NCBI GenBank assembly: GCA_032173965.1
Contig: CM063284.1
Span: 137,801,625 to 137,865,624 of the forward strand
DNA length: 64,000 nt
Reading direction: 5' to 3'
DNA from: Sitta carolinensis
Lineage: Eukaryota > Chordata > Aves > Passeriformes > Sittidae
Within the stretch, counting starts at the first letter, position 1, and every line of letters starts with the position of its first letter. The position numbers and the translations under genes were made by a program. Below are positions 24,716 to 36,324 of the stretch, one piece after another. Below the pieces are notes generated by a model that saw only the letters and a list, made by a program, of their open reading frames with translations, was not told the origin of the DNA and made no database searches.

Positions 24716-27700
24716 AGAATAGAAAGGCAACAGAAGAGGGGCCAACTCAGTATTCTAACATAAAGAAAAAATTCTTACACTGAAATTTTAAATGGAGCTT
24801 TTGGAAACATTCTGGGTAATGTTTCGGGACAAAAGGAACATTAACATTATAGGAGTTCCCATAGATCACATGAGTTAGGCTTTTTGTGAACAATCTCACA
24901 TAACTAAAGATATACACAGTAAGGACTGTTGCACGGGAGCTGGTAATCCTAAGCACTCTTCCTGGCAGTAGAAGAAAACTTCTACTCACTGTCTGCTGCT
25001 GAATTGCATTCTAAGAGTATCTGATTCATTGCATTGCCTATACAGCAAAGTTAAGCCTTAACAGACATTTATGTGATCAAATTAAATAATCACTCCCAAA
25101 AATATAGTAATGGATCACTGGGTTGACTGTTTACTGACTGCAATAACAAGAAGGCATGAAGACAATAAAAAAGTTGGTTTACTGATACTGGGTCCACTAT
25201 TAAGGGAGCAGGAAACAGTTGTCAGATGATGATAAGAAGGTCAACATACTAAGTTAGTTTTTTTAGAATTCTTGAATAAAGTAACAGCTGTAGCCTAGAA
25301 GTGAATATAGTTAAAGCCAACAAAGAAAGATTTCAGCCTTAAGTAAATCAAGAAAAGGCTAGAGACTACTTAGACAAGTTAGGTTTTCATACTGTAAGAG
25401 TGATGGGGTTTAGTATATGTAGTTAAAGAATTGACTGGTGAAATCAGACCACAAATAGTAGTTATTTCGAGATTTTACAGATCAAAGATCAAAAGGGAAT
25501 TGCGGTGCCACATTTACAGAAAATGCAGAGAAGGAGGAGCTGTGGAACTATGGATCTTTTAGTATTAATTTCTAAATAGTAACTGGAAAAAATAATCTAA
25601 CAAACCTGGAGTACCTGCAAATAAGAAAGAGCAGAACAATGGCCAAAAAAAGGTCTATCAGTAACAAACCACCCCAAAACACTCTAATTTACTTCTGCAA
25701 TAGGATAATAGCCCTTGTAGACACAAGTAGCAGAGTCATATAACCTGGCTTTTAAAATCTTTTAACGTTGTTCCTCATGATAGTACTAAGAAAACTGAGA
25801 AAAAAAAAATGTTTGAATGAAAAAGCTTGAGGGTGGAATTCCAGCAAATCTGGCAAGGAAATTGTGTCTGTGTTGTAGTCTTGAGTTCACTGCCAAAAAA
25901 GATGGGAGTTTGCAGGAATCAGTAAGTAAAACAAAGCCCAAAAATCCTGCTTAGAAATGAGTTGGATTCTTCTCACCAGATCATCAACAGTGGAGTAAAA
26001 AGCATCTCACAAATTTAAATCTATATAGTCTATACATAATAGAACAGAATGTCCTGCCAGAGGCAGCTGGAAAGATTAGATAGTCTCTTGAGATGCCTGC
26101 CTGTGCATCTTCTTTCCTTAGCATGTATAAATTGATGTGAGAATAGGTGGCAATGTTTAGCCTACAGGTTTTATTTGTCTATTTGCTTATGCGGATAATA
26201 GTTTCAGCATCAATGGGATTATTTGCAGTTAAATGCATTCATTTCGGGAGTTTTTGTAAATACATCATATTGTTGGTTAAAGGCAATGTGTGGTTTAGTA
26301 CTTGCAGGCAATTCCTAGGTCAAAGGCAGAAGCAGATCTTTAGTTACATGTACAGTTAATTACTCAGACATAAATTAAGATGCATTAGTCTTGCGTTTCA
26401 TGAACAAAGCTATTTATAGACATCAGAAAGAGATGGACTATTTTTCAGAGAATTTGAAAATTTAATGCTGGATTTCTGTGCTTTTATGATTACACCTATG
26501 TTGTATAGTATTTATTAAATTAAAAAGTTCAGTTTTAATGTTAACACTACAAAGAGTTTGAAGTCTAATTCTAGGGAAGGTTCAAATGATGCTCTGTGCC
26601 TCTAACTACACCATATGGTCTAAATGCTGAGTATTTTATAAACATGCTTGAGACAGCTCTAAATTAGGTCATGGCTAAAACAGCAAATCAAAGTCATATT
26701 TGGGTCAAAAGGACCTGCTTGCCATTTCTGTGCAACACAGAAATAATTCAATGCATAAACCATGTACAACTGCATAGATGTCTAATTTGTGAATCATGTT
26801 TTTGTCATTAAAATTTCACATGTTGTGTAAAGCCACAGTGTTTCATGAGTATCAAGTTATGCATAACAGAGAGAAAAAATGTCCTACTTAGAAAGAAAAA
26901 TATGTAGGCATAAATATTAAATCCATAGTTAATAGGTCCTTAAGGTTTTTTGAGATCTTTCAGCTGAAGCTGGATTTAAATTCCCATGTTCTGCAGTTCA
27001 TGACTAAATTCATTCTCTGCATCTGTTGTTATTACTTTTTGCTAGTAGTCTAGTTTTCTGCAATACTTTATATTAATCCTGAATACCCATATATTACATT
27101 ATACATATTCAATAGCTGTTAACACTGTAAAATGTGGTCATTTCTTTCCTCAGAGGCTCTTAGTCTTTTGATGAATATTGCTGGTATGATATCATATTGA
27201 CCCAGAAACTTGGGACAGCCAACTGCAGAGGACAGCTAACATCTCAAGAATGTACCTGCATAAATCTCAGTTTCTTAATAAAACTTATCTCTCAAGTGTT
27301 TAGCACAAAGGTGGTATTCAGCTCACCTACAAGTTAGATTATCTAAAAGTTTCGTATTTAATGAAATCATTGGGCTTTGGCAGTTGGAATGGGAGCAGCC
27401 ACTGGGGACATAGCCTTTTCCTACAGGGGTACCTGAAGCTGAGTCAATGGTGACTGGGGCACTGCCCAGCATGCCTGGCTGCCCTGGTTCCCTACCACTG
27501 CCCTTAGGGTAGGGACTGGCTCCTTTACTGTCCGCATACCTGCATACGAATTTTTACATTTCCAGGGCGAGGACAACCTAGACTGACCCTAGCATGGCTA
27601 GAGAGCAGAGACACTCTAAGGAAACACTACTCAATGAAACTGAGGCATGCTTAGGGGGCTATACTAAGCTGGTCTCTGTATGTTCCCAGCTCTTTCTAGT

Positions 27701-28769
27701 GTCTAAACTTAAACTAGACAGCTAATAATATAAAAATACTTCTGTTTATTGAATGCTTTCGTTTTGTTTTTTTCCACATCTTAAATATATTTCCCAATCT
27801 GTTAATTTCCTAACAATTCACTGGGCTAAAGCATTGAGGAAAATAGTTTTATCAAGACATCAAGCACTCAGTTCTGTTTCAGTTTTAATTTCACTAAAAG
27901 TTCTTTATAGATCTGGGAAACATTGTATTCGTCATTCATTTTATTAGTAACAAATGAAGCTTTTGATGGCTTGGAAAGATTATCTGGAAGATTCTCATGT
28001 TTCTGTAGTACCTTAATAATAAGTAGCTTTTATTATTTCTCAGAAAGTAGTTTTATAAAGCAATGACTCATTAATTCAGTGCAGTCAGTGATTTCAGCAA
28101 AAAGTAGATACAGTACTTCACATGTCAGCATATATGGTACCATTCAAACTACTTAGAAGAGTCATGTCTATATTCTAATTTGTAAGCAACACTTTTCATC
28201 AGAAGTCTACAACCGTTTTAATACATAGCATTTTTCCTGCTATAAATAAATTAGAATCAGAATAATTTATAAATATATTAAAATGTAATCTAGCATGATA
28301 TGATAGATACTAATGAATAAACATGATCAAATTTCAAATATTATGAAAAATAATGTAAAACAAATATATATAATAAAAATAACTTATTTCAAGGTATCTT
28401 TCACACGAAAATGTTAACAATGCAAGTGTTTTCTGTTTCTCAGACTTGTAAGTATTGCTTTTCAGGATACTCAGAGTGAAATTTTGACATAATTTTATGA
28501 CATTTTCTTCATCCTAGATAAGATTATCCAGCATCCAATAATCATGACTTGTAAAACTTCATGTCTCTGGGAAGGTTGTTCTAGTCATTATCTGTTCTCA
28601 CTGCAAATATTTATTTCCTGTATCAAGATTAAATCGGTTCTGGTCTGTAACTTTTATCCCCTGTGCATGGACTTTTTCATGTGGCTTCTGTCATGAGGAG
28701 AGACATCTCTCTATGTAACTACTTTAAGCACAGGGATAGTTTTATGAGGTTTCCACAAGCCTTTTATTT
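24716..28769. other. AT-rich stretch, mostly unrecognised
   Basis: No gene. About 25,690-25,860 weakly resembles the CR1 RT domain-A region on the plus strand, listed separately. 27,390-27,700 is markedly less AT-rich than its flanks but matches nothing I know. The remainder is featureless AT-rich DNA. Confidence 0.45.
25690..25860 (+). pseudogene. Possible ancient CR1 reverse-transcriptase remnant
   Basis: A plus-strand frame near 25,745 reads LAFKIF then VVPHDS, resembling the CR1 RT block with L-D-F-S-K-A-F-D followed by V-P-H-D. The first aspartate is replaced by alanine, and flanking frames are broken. The similarity is short, and the call would fall if a profile search gave no RT hit. 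Confidence 0.35.
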
Positions 28770-28779
28770 ACACGGACAA

Positions 28780-29628
28780 AAGACTTCTTCAGTTGCTCCT
28801 CTCAGTGCTGGTTCTCCAGCCCCTTTGATCTTCATGGTGACACTCCATTGGACTCTCCTCAGTCTGCCCCTATCTTCTTTTAAATTTTGGGTGCCAGAAA
28901 TGGACAGAGCACCTCAAGTGGGGCCTTACAAATTATGGGTAAAGTGGGATGATCACATCTCTACCACTGCTAATAAAGTTTCTGCAGATGCAGCCCAGGA
29001 TCCATTTTGCTGCCACACACTGCTCACTCACAGACAGCTTCTCATGCACCAAGACCCCCAGGTGCCTTTCATGACACTGCTCCCCAGCCACAAAGATCGT
29101 AGCCTGTTCTGGGCTCTTTGGCTCTGTCATCCCAGGGGCAGAACCTTGCAGGTGTTTTTGTTAGCCTCACACAGTTCTTTCTCACCTGTTCCTCCAGCCT
29201 GCCCAGGTCTCTCTGTAAAGATGTCAGTTCCTTCTCACATCTGCCTCACCACCAGTCTGGTGTCACCAGCAAACTTGGTGAGGCTTCTTCAATCCCATCA
29301 TCCAAATAATTTATCAAGATACTTAACATTATGGGGCCCAGCATTGATCCCTGGGAGACCTCACTGGTGACAGGCTGCCAGCCTGAGTGAAAACCATTGA
29401 TCACCAACCACCCACTGAGTGCAGCCTGTTAGCCAATTCTATACCCAAATCACAGACCACCTATCCAAGCCGTGCCTTGACAGTTTGTCCAGGAAAAGAC
29501 TCTGGGAAATGATGTTGAATGATTTGCTGAAGTCCAAGTAGGCAAATGCTCCACTCATGTTGACAGAATATACTATTTTGCTGTAGAAGGTGATCAGGTG
29601 AGTCTGGCATTAGTAAAGGCATACTGCC
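28780..29628 (-). pseudogene. CR1 LINE reverse-transcriptase fragment, minus strand
   Basis: About 850 bp of CR1 ORF2 in reverse orientation, from the region downstream of RT (28.8-29.2 kb) back through the RT core (29.2-29.6 kb). Reading the minus strand, domain A is visible near 29,540 as YLDFSKSFN, keeping the first catalytic aspartate. The fingers/palm block before the active site is at about 29,340. The active-site box, normally F-A-D-D, reads FAGDT at about 29,262-29,276, so one catalytic aspartate is lost. Stops and frameshifts are frequent. The 235-codon plus-strand ORF at 28,663-29,370 is the antisense of this element and is not a gene. Neither the endonuclease nor the CR1 3' end is present. 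Confidence 0.85.
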
Positions 29629-29682
29629 TTTTCCCAGTCAGCTGTTTCATTGGGTTTTTCCCAGTCAGCTGTTTCATTGGGT
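29629..29682 (+). repeat. 27-bp direct tandem duplication
   Basis: Two exact copies of a 27-bp unit (29,629-29,655 and 29,656-29,682), beginning ttttcccagtcagctg and ending cattgggt. It starts where recognisable CR1 sequence stops. Confidence 0.93.
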
Positions 29683-30574
29683 TTCTATCACCCTACCAAC
29701 AGACTTTCCTAAACCCTGCTCCTGTGGAGGAAAAGGATCAAGCCATCTGTACTGTTCATGTTTGTGTGCATGCTGCACATTTGCATAGGTGCTGGTAAGG
29801 CACAGTTTTCTCTCTGTGCTGTCTGTGCAGCCAGCTGTGCACGTGCTGGGTATGTGTATGTGTGACAGGCTGTTCATGTAGCAAGCTCTGTGTGTGTGTG
29901 TGCACACACCTATTGGGGATTGTGTGATGAGCCTTTTTGTGGCTGGACTCTGGAAACAGGGAGCACAGCAACCTCATCTCCATCAGGCTACCCTATCCAG
30001 GAGCCTCTAAAATGGGAATATGAATCTTCAAATCGATCTTGTGCAATATTAGTAAGAAAAAAGGTATTTTTCTACTGCATGTGAACCTGATATGACTCAG
30101 GGGCATATGTGTCCTTGAGGAACAAAATAGTGGCCTGGCTGAGTGTTCTGATTTTTCTTCCTGTTTGCTTTTTTGCTTAATTGCTATTTTAATTCACTCA
30201 GAGGTAAACCAGTTTATTTATAGCTGATAGGATTGGATTATCTTACAATGGAGATAAAACTATTTAAAATAATGAGGGGATCAAAACTTGTTTACTTTAT
30301 ACAGACACCACTTCAGTAGAATTAACATTTCAGCGTAAGAAGTTTCAGTTGTCACTGTGGTCTCTTAACAGCAGTATAGATTTTCAGCAATCAATACTTT
30401 CCCTAAAATACTCAGAATAATTAAACAGTAAAGATAACTACTGGAAAAAAGTACAGCACATCTTTACGTTTTTCACAGAGAGCAATTCCTGGTGGCCAGA
30501 CTATGACAAAAAAATTTCTCTGATGTGATTACAGATTACATATTATACAAGTATAACAATTACCAAAACAAAAC

Positions 30575-30605
<31 letters not shown>

Positions 30606-32759
30606 GAAAAGACAAACCAAACCAAAGAAAAAAACAAACCAGAAAAGAAAACTTATTGCGTTCAGAAGAACTAAATAGATTGTGAATGCTGTTGTCTTCA
30701 TTGTTGTTTTTATTGGCAAAAGAGATTACTTTGGGGTTGGCCTAATCCCTTTTCTCCAGAGGTACACTCCTTTAAAGAGTTTAGTAAAAAAAAAACCCAA
30801 AGCAAACAGATAGAGAAGAAATATTTAGCAAAATGTTTCTGAGAAGATGTTGTACCAATCACCTACTCTAGGGAAGAAAAGAATATTTAGATGGAACATG
30901 GAGGATATAAAGTCAAATCCTTTATTCATCTGAGGAAACATGGGCTCATGTTACACATAAAAGTTCTCTAATGTCCTTATAATATGATACTTTGGGATTT
31001 CTCAGGCTTTATAGCATGGAACTAACTATAAATTGCACAAACTAAAAAGCTGAAGAAATTCTTTGGAGACTAATGGTATTTTGCTGTGTTATTTTTCAAG
31101 TCAACTCCTTGTTCCAGTCATTTTGTGAAACTTGCTCGCACACTCATGTGGGTGTAGCACAAAGGTACTATGGAGGAAATATGAAGATAAGAAATGACTA
31201 ATGGTGAGGAAATAGGTGTGCTTATGAAGTTCTGAGGAGTGAGATATTTAATTATATTCTTATATACATAAATATCGAAGATGTAGGTACTGATGTTCTC
31301 AGTGCTCTGGTTTTTGTTAATCTTATTCTTGGGGATTTTTTCACTAGTCTTAGGCATAAAATAACAAGAACAGTGGGAATTAAAGCAAGTTTTAAGGTGA
31401 TGAAAAAATTGGTTGCTGTCACGGTAATTACCATACCCTGTGAATTCAACCCTTCAAAGGTTTTAGCTGGATCCAACAAAAAGTCACAATATTATTTAGT
31501 CTAAAAGAAAGATATCCAGATTGCTTTCAGAATTAGTTCATTTGTTGTCTATAAGACTAGCCTATCAGTGAACTATATTGTACAAATAAACATATCAGAA
31601 AGTCTCACACCTAGCTGTGCAGTCTGTGAACAGACTGCATTCAATATTCAGAAATTAATGAACAGTATTTACAGGAAAGTCGATAGGGAATTCTTCTTAC
31701 ATAGGATTTAAGATTAATCTGAACAGAGAAATCTGTTCTATTGGTACAGAACTGGGACTTATATTTTTGTAAATTATCAGCGTATTTAAGAATGTTTAAA
31801 TAACACTAAATTTGCCAGTTATGCAAATAATGACACATTTTACTATCCATACAAAAACATTGGATAAAATTGCATATAAGAACCTGCACAAAAATAATTT
31901 TTTGAAAACAATGTTTTACCACATTTTAATATCCATTCAAATTTTGACTTTTATATCTTTTTGGTTAGTGACTGGTTTCATTGTATTGTGACTAATTTTT
32001 CAGTTTCTCTGTTTCCTGTCTTTAAATTTGCAAAGATAAAACATTGACCTATATATAATTCATACTGTAAGCTTCATGTAAGAATTATGATAAGAAGCAC
32101 TATTATTTCCTTCAAAATAGGATTTCAGTTACCATGAACATTTCCCTGACAGCTCAAGGAAGGAAACTTCTGTTATTTTTTTTTTTTTAATATCTTACAG
32201 GAAAAGAAAAGAGAAATGCTTTGTGAAGAATATTGAGCTGCTGAGTGAGATTTTGTTTGACAACTCATGAAAGTTAGTTAAAAGTAATTAGTTGAGCAGA
32301 TCCTTTCTGCAGCTATCAACAGAGAACTAATGGAAAATTAAATAAATTAATTTTAAAAATTATTGATATTGGGCTGCACAATTCCAAAAGAGAAGCTAAT
32401 TTTTATTAGTTTATCTAGGTAGTCTTGTTCCATTTTATGTGTTACATTATTGTCTAGCCTCTTACAATAAGTAAAATTTTTGTATAAGTTTTGTTCCATT
32501 TTCACATACCTGTTTTTTAATGTATGATTCAATAAAGCAATAATTACCTAAGTATGAAAGACTCTCTTTTACCATTTCCTTGGTTTAAGTCAATTTGTAG
32601 AGGGGGACACTAAAATTATTATCTCCCTTTTGTTTCAAGCAATCCCTATCTATCAATAAGCAACTACTATGAGAACATGCAAGTGAAAACAGTTTGCTAA
32701 GTGAAAGAACAGCAGGCATAAAATATCAGTGAGCAATCACTAGTTAAATCTAAATCTTA
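29683..32759. other. AT-rich stretch, no gene seen
   Basis: Contains a GT/AC dinucleotide stretch (29,889-29,908) and a long A/C-rich AAAAC-type repeat (30,564-30,650). Otherwise unrecognised. Confidence 0.5.
30564..30650 (+). repeat. AAAAC-type low-complexity repeat
   Basis: Imperfect AAAAC/AAAC units with almost no T on this strand; strongly strand-asymmetric. Confidence 0.85.
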
Positions 32760-33479
32760 TTAAGTCCTTGGGCAGGGTCACCCAAAATGGTGGGACACCA
32801 CGCCCTTCCAAGATGGCCCCACTGCTGACAGTGTGTATGGAGACAAAGAGAAAATGGCCTCAGACCCTTCCCAGGATGGAGCCTACCACGGCAACCATGT
32901 GCTCTGGGAAACAAAGGGTCAAGATGGTAGCAAACCCTTCCTCGAAGCATGAGGAAGGATGGAGCAGTTCTAGTAGCAGATGAAGACTTGCCAGAGTACA
33001 TGGGGACGGTGCCACTGCCCACGCTGTCTGCCAGACTCCGTGGTGTTGGTGCTGATGTTCCCGGCTCTGTGGGTGTGTCAGGGGAAAGAACCACTCTGCT
33101 GGCACTCACACAGGGTTGAAACGGCTGCCGGGGACTGGCTCATGCTTCACTGATGATAGAGTTTGCAAAATTCACTCCAAGAACAGTTTCTAACTGCAAA
33201 ATGCAGTTTTTCCGAGTTGCTCCAGTGGCAAGCCCAGAAACCTGTGGGAAGCAACCCCCTCCAAAGCGGTGCCTGTGCCTTCAGCAAACGCTGCCAGGCA
33301 AAAGAGGGAGTCAGCTCAGGTGCTTTTAAGGGCACTGGCACCTCCTGACTGCCACACAGTTCTGGTTCTGATCATGACACTGGGCTTTAAAGACTTTAAC
33401 AAGTTTTGGGCACAGATAGCTATGGAATGCAAAAACATTTGTCAGGGATCTGCAGAATCTTGGAGAGAGGGGTCTGTGC
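32760..33479 (+). other. GC-balanced block, possible 5' part of the adjoining LTR
   Basis: About 700 bp with clearly higher GC than its surroundings and sharp edges, directly upstream of the recognised LTR half. It contains 'ccaagatggccccactgct' and other 'aagatggc'-type motifs. Short ORFs occur on both strands (32,750-33,109 minus, 32,768-32,983 plus) but none shows a protein family. The simplest reading is that it is the 5' portion, or adjacent leader, of the same LTR element; I do not recognise its sequence. Confidence 0.35.
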
Positions 33480-34035
33480 TGAGGCAGGTTTCCTGGCAGG
33501 ACTTGTGACCCCATGGGGGACCCATGCTGGAGCAGCCTATTCCTGAAGGACTGCACTGTGTAGAAGAGTAACCCACACTGAAGCAATTCATGGAGAACTG
33601 TTGCCTGTGGGATGGGCTCATAATGTAGAAGTTAATTGAGAACTGTCTCCTTTGGGAGGGATCCCATACCAGAGCAGGGTGAAAACTTTTTCCTGAGCAA
33701 CAGCAGAAAAAATGTGTAATGAAATGACCATAACACTTATTCTGTTTCCCTGCACTGCTGCTGAGGAGGAGGGAGAGAAGAGAGGAGGGACAGGTGGTGG
33801 AAAGGTGTTTTTGAGATTTATTTTACTTCTCATTATCCTGTTCTGATTTTGTTAGTAATAAATTCAATTAATAACCTGAAGGCAACTCGGCTTTGACCAT
33901 GATGGTATTTGGTGAGTGGGATCTCCTAGTCCTTGTCTGAACCCATGAACAATTTGTTATACTTTCTCTCCCCTGTCCAGTTGCAGAGTGGAGTAACAGA
34001 GCAACTTTGGCAGGTGCCTGGGATATGTAGTTAAG
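33480..34035 (+). mobile_element. 3' half of an avian ERV LTR, plus strand
   Basis: Contains 'ggcaggacttgtgacccca', the repeated '…ctggagcag' modules, 'gaaatgaccataacac', and an AATAAA signal at 33,857-33,862. The end region has 'ttgttatactttctctcccc' and 'ctgtccagttgcagagtgg'. These are the 3' half of an LTR family widespread in birds. It ends around 'ggtgcctggg' with a degraded terminus. The same family occurs on the opposite strand at 40.67-41.27 kb. Confidence 0.72.
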
Positions 34036-34829
34036 AACTGCAGGACTATAATCAAAATTATAAATTCACCTGTTAGATTTGAATACTTCCTTGAATTGTC
34101 GTCTCTGTTTTTATACTCACTTGAAAATTATTGCCTGTTTGATATTTTGCCATTTCTTTTTCATCTCTGCTTTCTTTACTAGTCTTGTTTGCACCTTGAT
34201 TCAGGCAGACATCTTCTAATTGGATCTTAACATTTTGTACTCACAACTTCCATCATTTTTTATTCAATTTTTATAATTTTATTTAACTGCTCCTTCTCAT
34301 TGCACATTTTTCTTTCTCTTTGTTGTCCTGCCACGTTTAATTTGTTGTGACATATGTGCATTTGGACTTCTAGCTCCTCTTCTGAGGACATGACTCCCAA
34401 ACCATCATAAAGACCTATCAGTATCCTTACAAGGTAAATCAGCCAATTATCATTGTGTTGAACGGCAAATTCTTCTCTAATTGTCTATACCCTTTAGTTT
34501 TATTATAAAACAGTGAAGTGAAACTACTTTTAGTAAGAGAAAAAGAAAATATTTATACTGTGGTGCTTTCTTTTTTAAGAAGTAATCAATTTCATTAAGA
34601 TAATATTGAGGGAATGAGGAACTTTTTAGAAGTCTATTGCTGTTTATAGAGCTATTATGTTATTCAGTATACAAATGAATAGTAAAAAACACCAAAGTAG
34701 TCTGGAGTCTGACTAACTACCCAGGAAAAAAGTGTTGCACACTATACAAGTAAACAGTCTGATTTCAGTCAGGTATAATGGTACATCAGGTATAAAGGTA
34801 CATCTTATATCTTTCGATATTGAACCCTA
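34036..34829. other. AT-rich stretch, nothing recognised
   Basis: No gene or repeat family seen apart from a near-exact 17-bp direct repeat (tcaggtata-type) at 34,768-34,802. Confidence 0.5.
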
Positions 34830-36290
34830 GCCTATTTCCAAATTGTCATGGTTGGGACCTGAGTTAAGCCTCCCAAGGGCTTAGCTACATGAACTGTTTC
34901 CCACCTGATTTGTTCACAGGATTGTCATTGCTCTGGGCCTCATATGAAATCACTCTTCTTCCTGTTCACTTGATAGAGAGGGCTTACAATCAGACTGTAA
35001 TTTGGAATGTGCATTCTCCAAAAACTCAAAATGTCTAAACAGCTTGTGTTTCTTTCTTGTAAGCTGATGGAGACATCGCTGTTGTCTCAGTAATAGCATC
35101 CATTGGATCGATGGTGTCCATCTTGCCATTTTGTTTGAAAAAGCTGTATCTCCTGTGCAGGACCCTTTTCTTTACTTTATGGCAAAACTGTATCTCAGAA
35201 GGATTTGGACTATTTTCCTCCCCTTCTCAAAAACTTCTGCTGCTGTATTTCTCTGCATATTAACATCATCAGAGTGTTTCAGGTGTTCCAGAGGTTCACC
35301 CTGTTTCAGTCTGAGTCAGTCCTTGTCAGATGGTCGGGCTGTATTTCTACCCCTGGCGCAGTTGATGCCAGGTATACTGACCTCCACACAAGTGAAAGCA
35401 AACTATGGCCCAAACTATGTCGCAAAAGGGATTAAGAAAAACTCTTTAGCAATATCAGTTGTAGCACCACTTCCCTGCCTTTGACTCCAGTTCATATTGA
35501 AGTTCCAGCATGTCTGGAACAGCTGCATTCATAGGCAGTGTGATTTCACTGGAGCACGATAGTCTACTATCAGTCTCCATTCCCCTTAGACTTTCATACT
35601 GTCATATGGGGCTGCTAAAGGGTGAGAGCAGATCATGCTGATCACACCGGTGAAGCATGTAGATTCGGTACACCATTGTGCTAGTGACTGCCACCTGCTG
35701 TTCTTCAGCCTTCGGTAACCCCACAACAGAAGAGTTGTCTAAGAGATCAAGCAAATCAGAAAACTGTTTAATCTCCTCAGTCTCTGAGGCAGCTATACCA
35801 AAAGCTCACCAATACACTTTTAGGTCTTGAAATACCCTCTCCTGGATAGTCTAAGCCAAGGATGCACAGAGCCTCTGGGCCAATTATCAAATCAGTTTGC
35901 ATCTCCTGCAGCTTGGTCAAGCTAGGGATTGAGTGGTGGTTGACTCTTCTATCTCTTCTTCCTGGTCCTATGATGGCCCTTGTAATGGCCAACCCTGGTA
36001 ATGGCATTGAAAATGGCCCTTGTGATGGCCCTGCTTCAATACACTCTTTTCCCTCTCCGACGTTTTCATTCTTCTTGACTGGTTCTCTGGTTCGGTGGCA
36101 CCATCTGTCACTGGGGTTTAGAGCAGCTGCACTGTCTGTCACAATGGTTAGAGTAGCTGCAGTGTGTGCTGTCTTATCCAGAAACCACCTTATCTCCCAA
36201 GGGTATGGAACAGAATTGAACATCACTTGATAAGCCTGGGTCAGGCCAATCACTATCACTTATACACTATGGGCAGATTTGCCATCTCTA
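34830..36290 (-). pseudogene. Decayed ERVL pol (protease, reverse transcriptase)
   Basis: Retroviral Pol remnant. The upstream part is still open for 160 codons (36,259-35,777). Near its end it reads ILGLDYP (residues 133-139), resembling the conserved C-terminal motif of retroviral proteases. The following RT is interrupted by several stops and frame changes. Domain A is recognisable at 35,424-35,466 as TDIAKEFF, retaining the first catalytic aspartate. The active-site box, usually Y-x-D-D, reads HSDD at about 35,265-35,276, so the tyrosine is lost. Sequence after it (35,040 to about 34,830) matches the RT thumb/RNase H connection by spacing and composition. The assignment to ERVL rather than another class rests on the LTR type and Pol resemblance and would be settled by a Pol profile search. 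Confidence 0.72.
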
Positions 36291-36298
36291 TGTCTTTT

Positions 36299-36316
36299 GC
36301 CTCACACTGGGGACCA
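36299..36316 (-). promoter_or_regulatory. Retroviral primer-binding site, tRNA-Lys-like
   Basis: On the minus strand, 18 bases starting TGGTCCCCAG lie eight bases after the LTR 3' end. They agree with a tRNA-Lys-type primer-binding site at about 13 of 18 positions. The position is right; the tRNA identity is an inference from a decayed copy. Confidence 0.5.
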
Positions 36317-36324
36317 AAAAGGAT

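Noticed and set aside
28663..29370. 235-codon plus-strand ORF
   Set aside because: It is the antisense of a CR1 reverse-transcriptase fragment.
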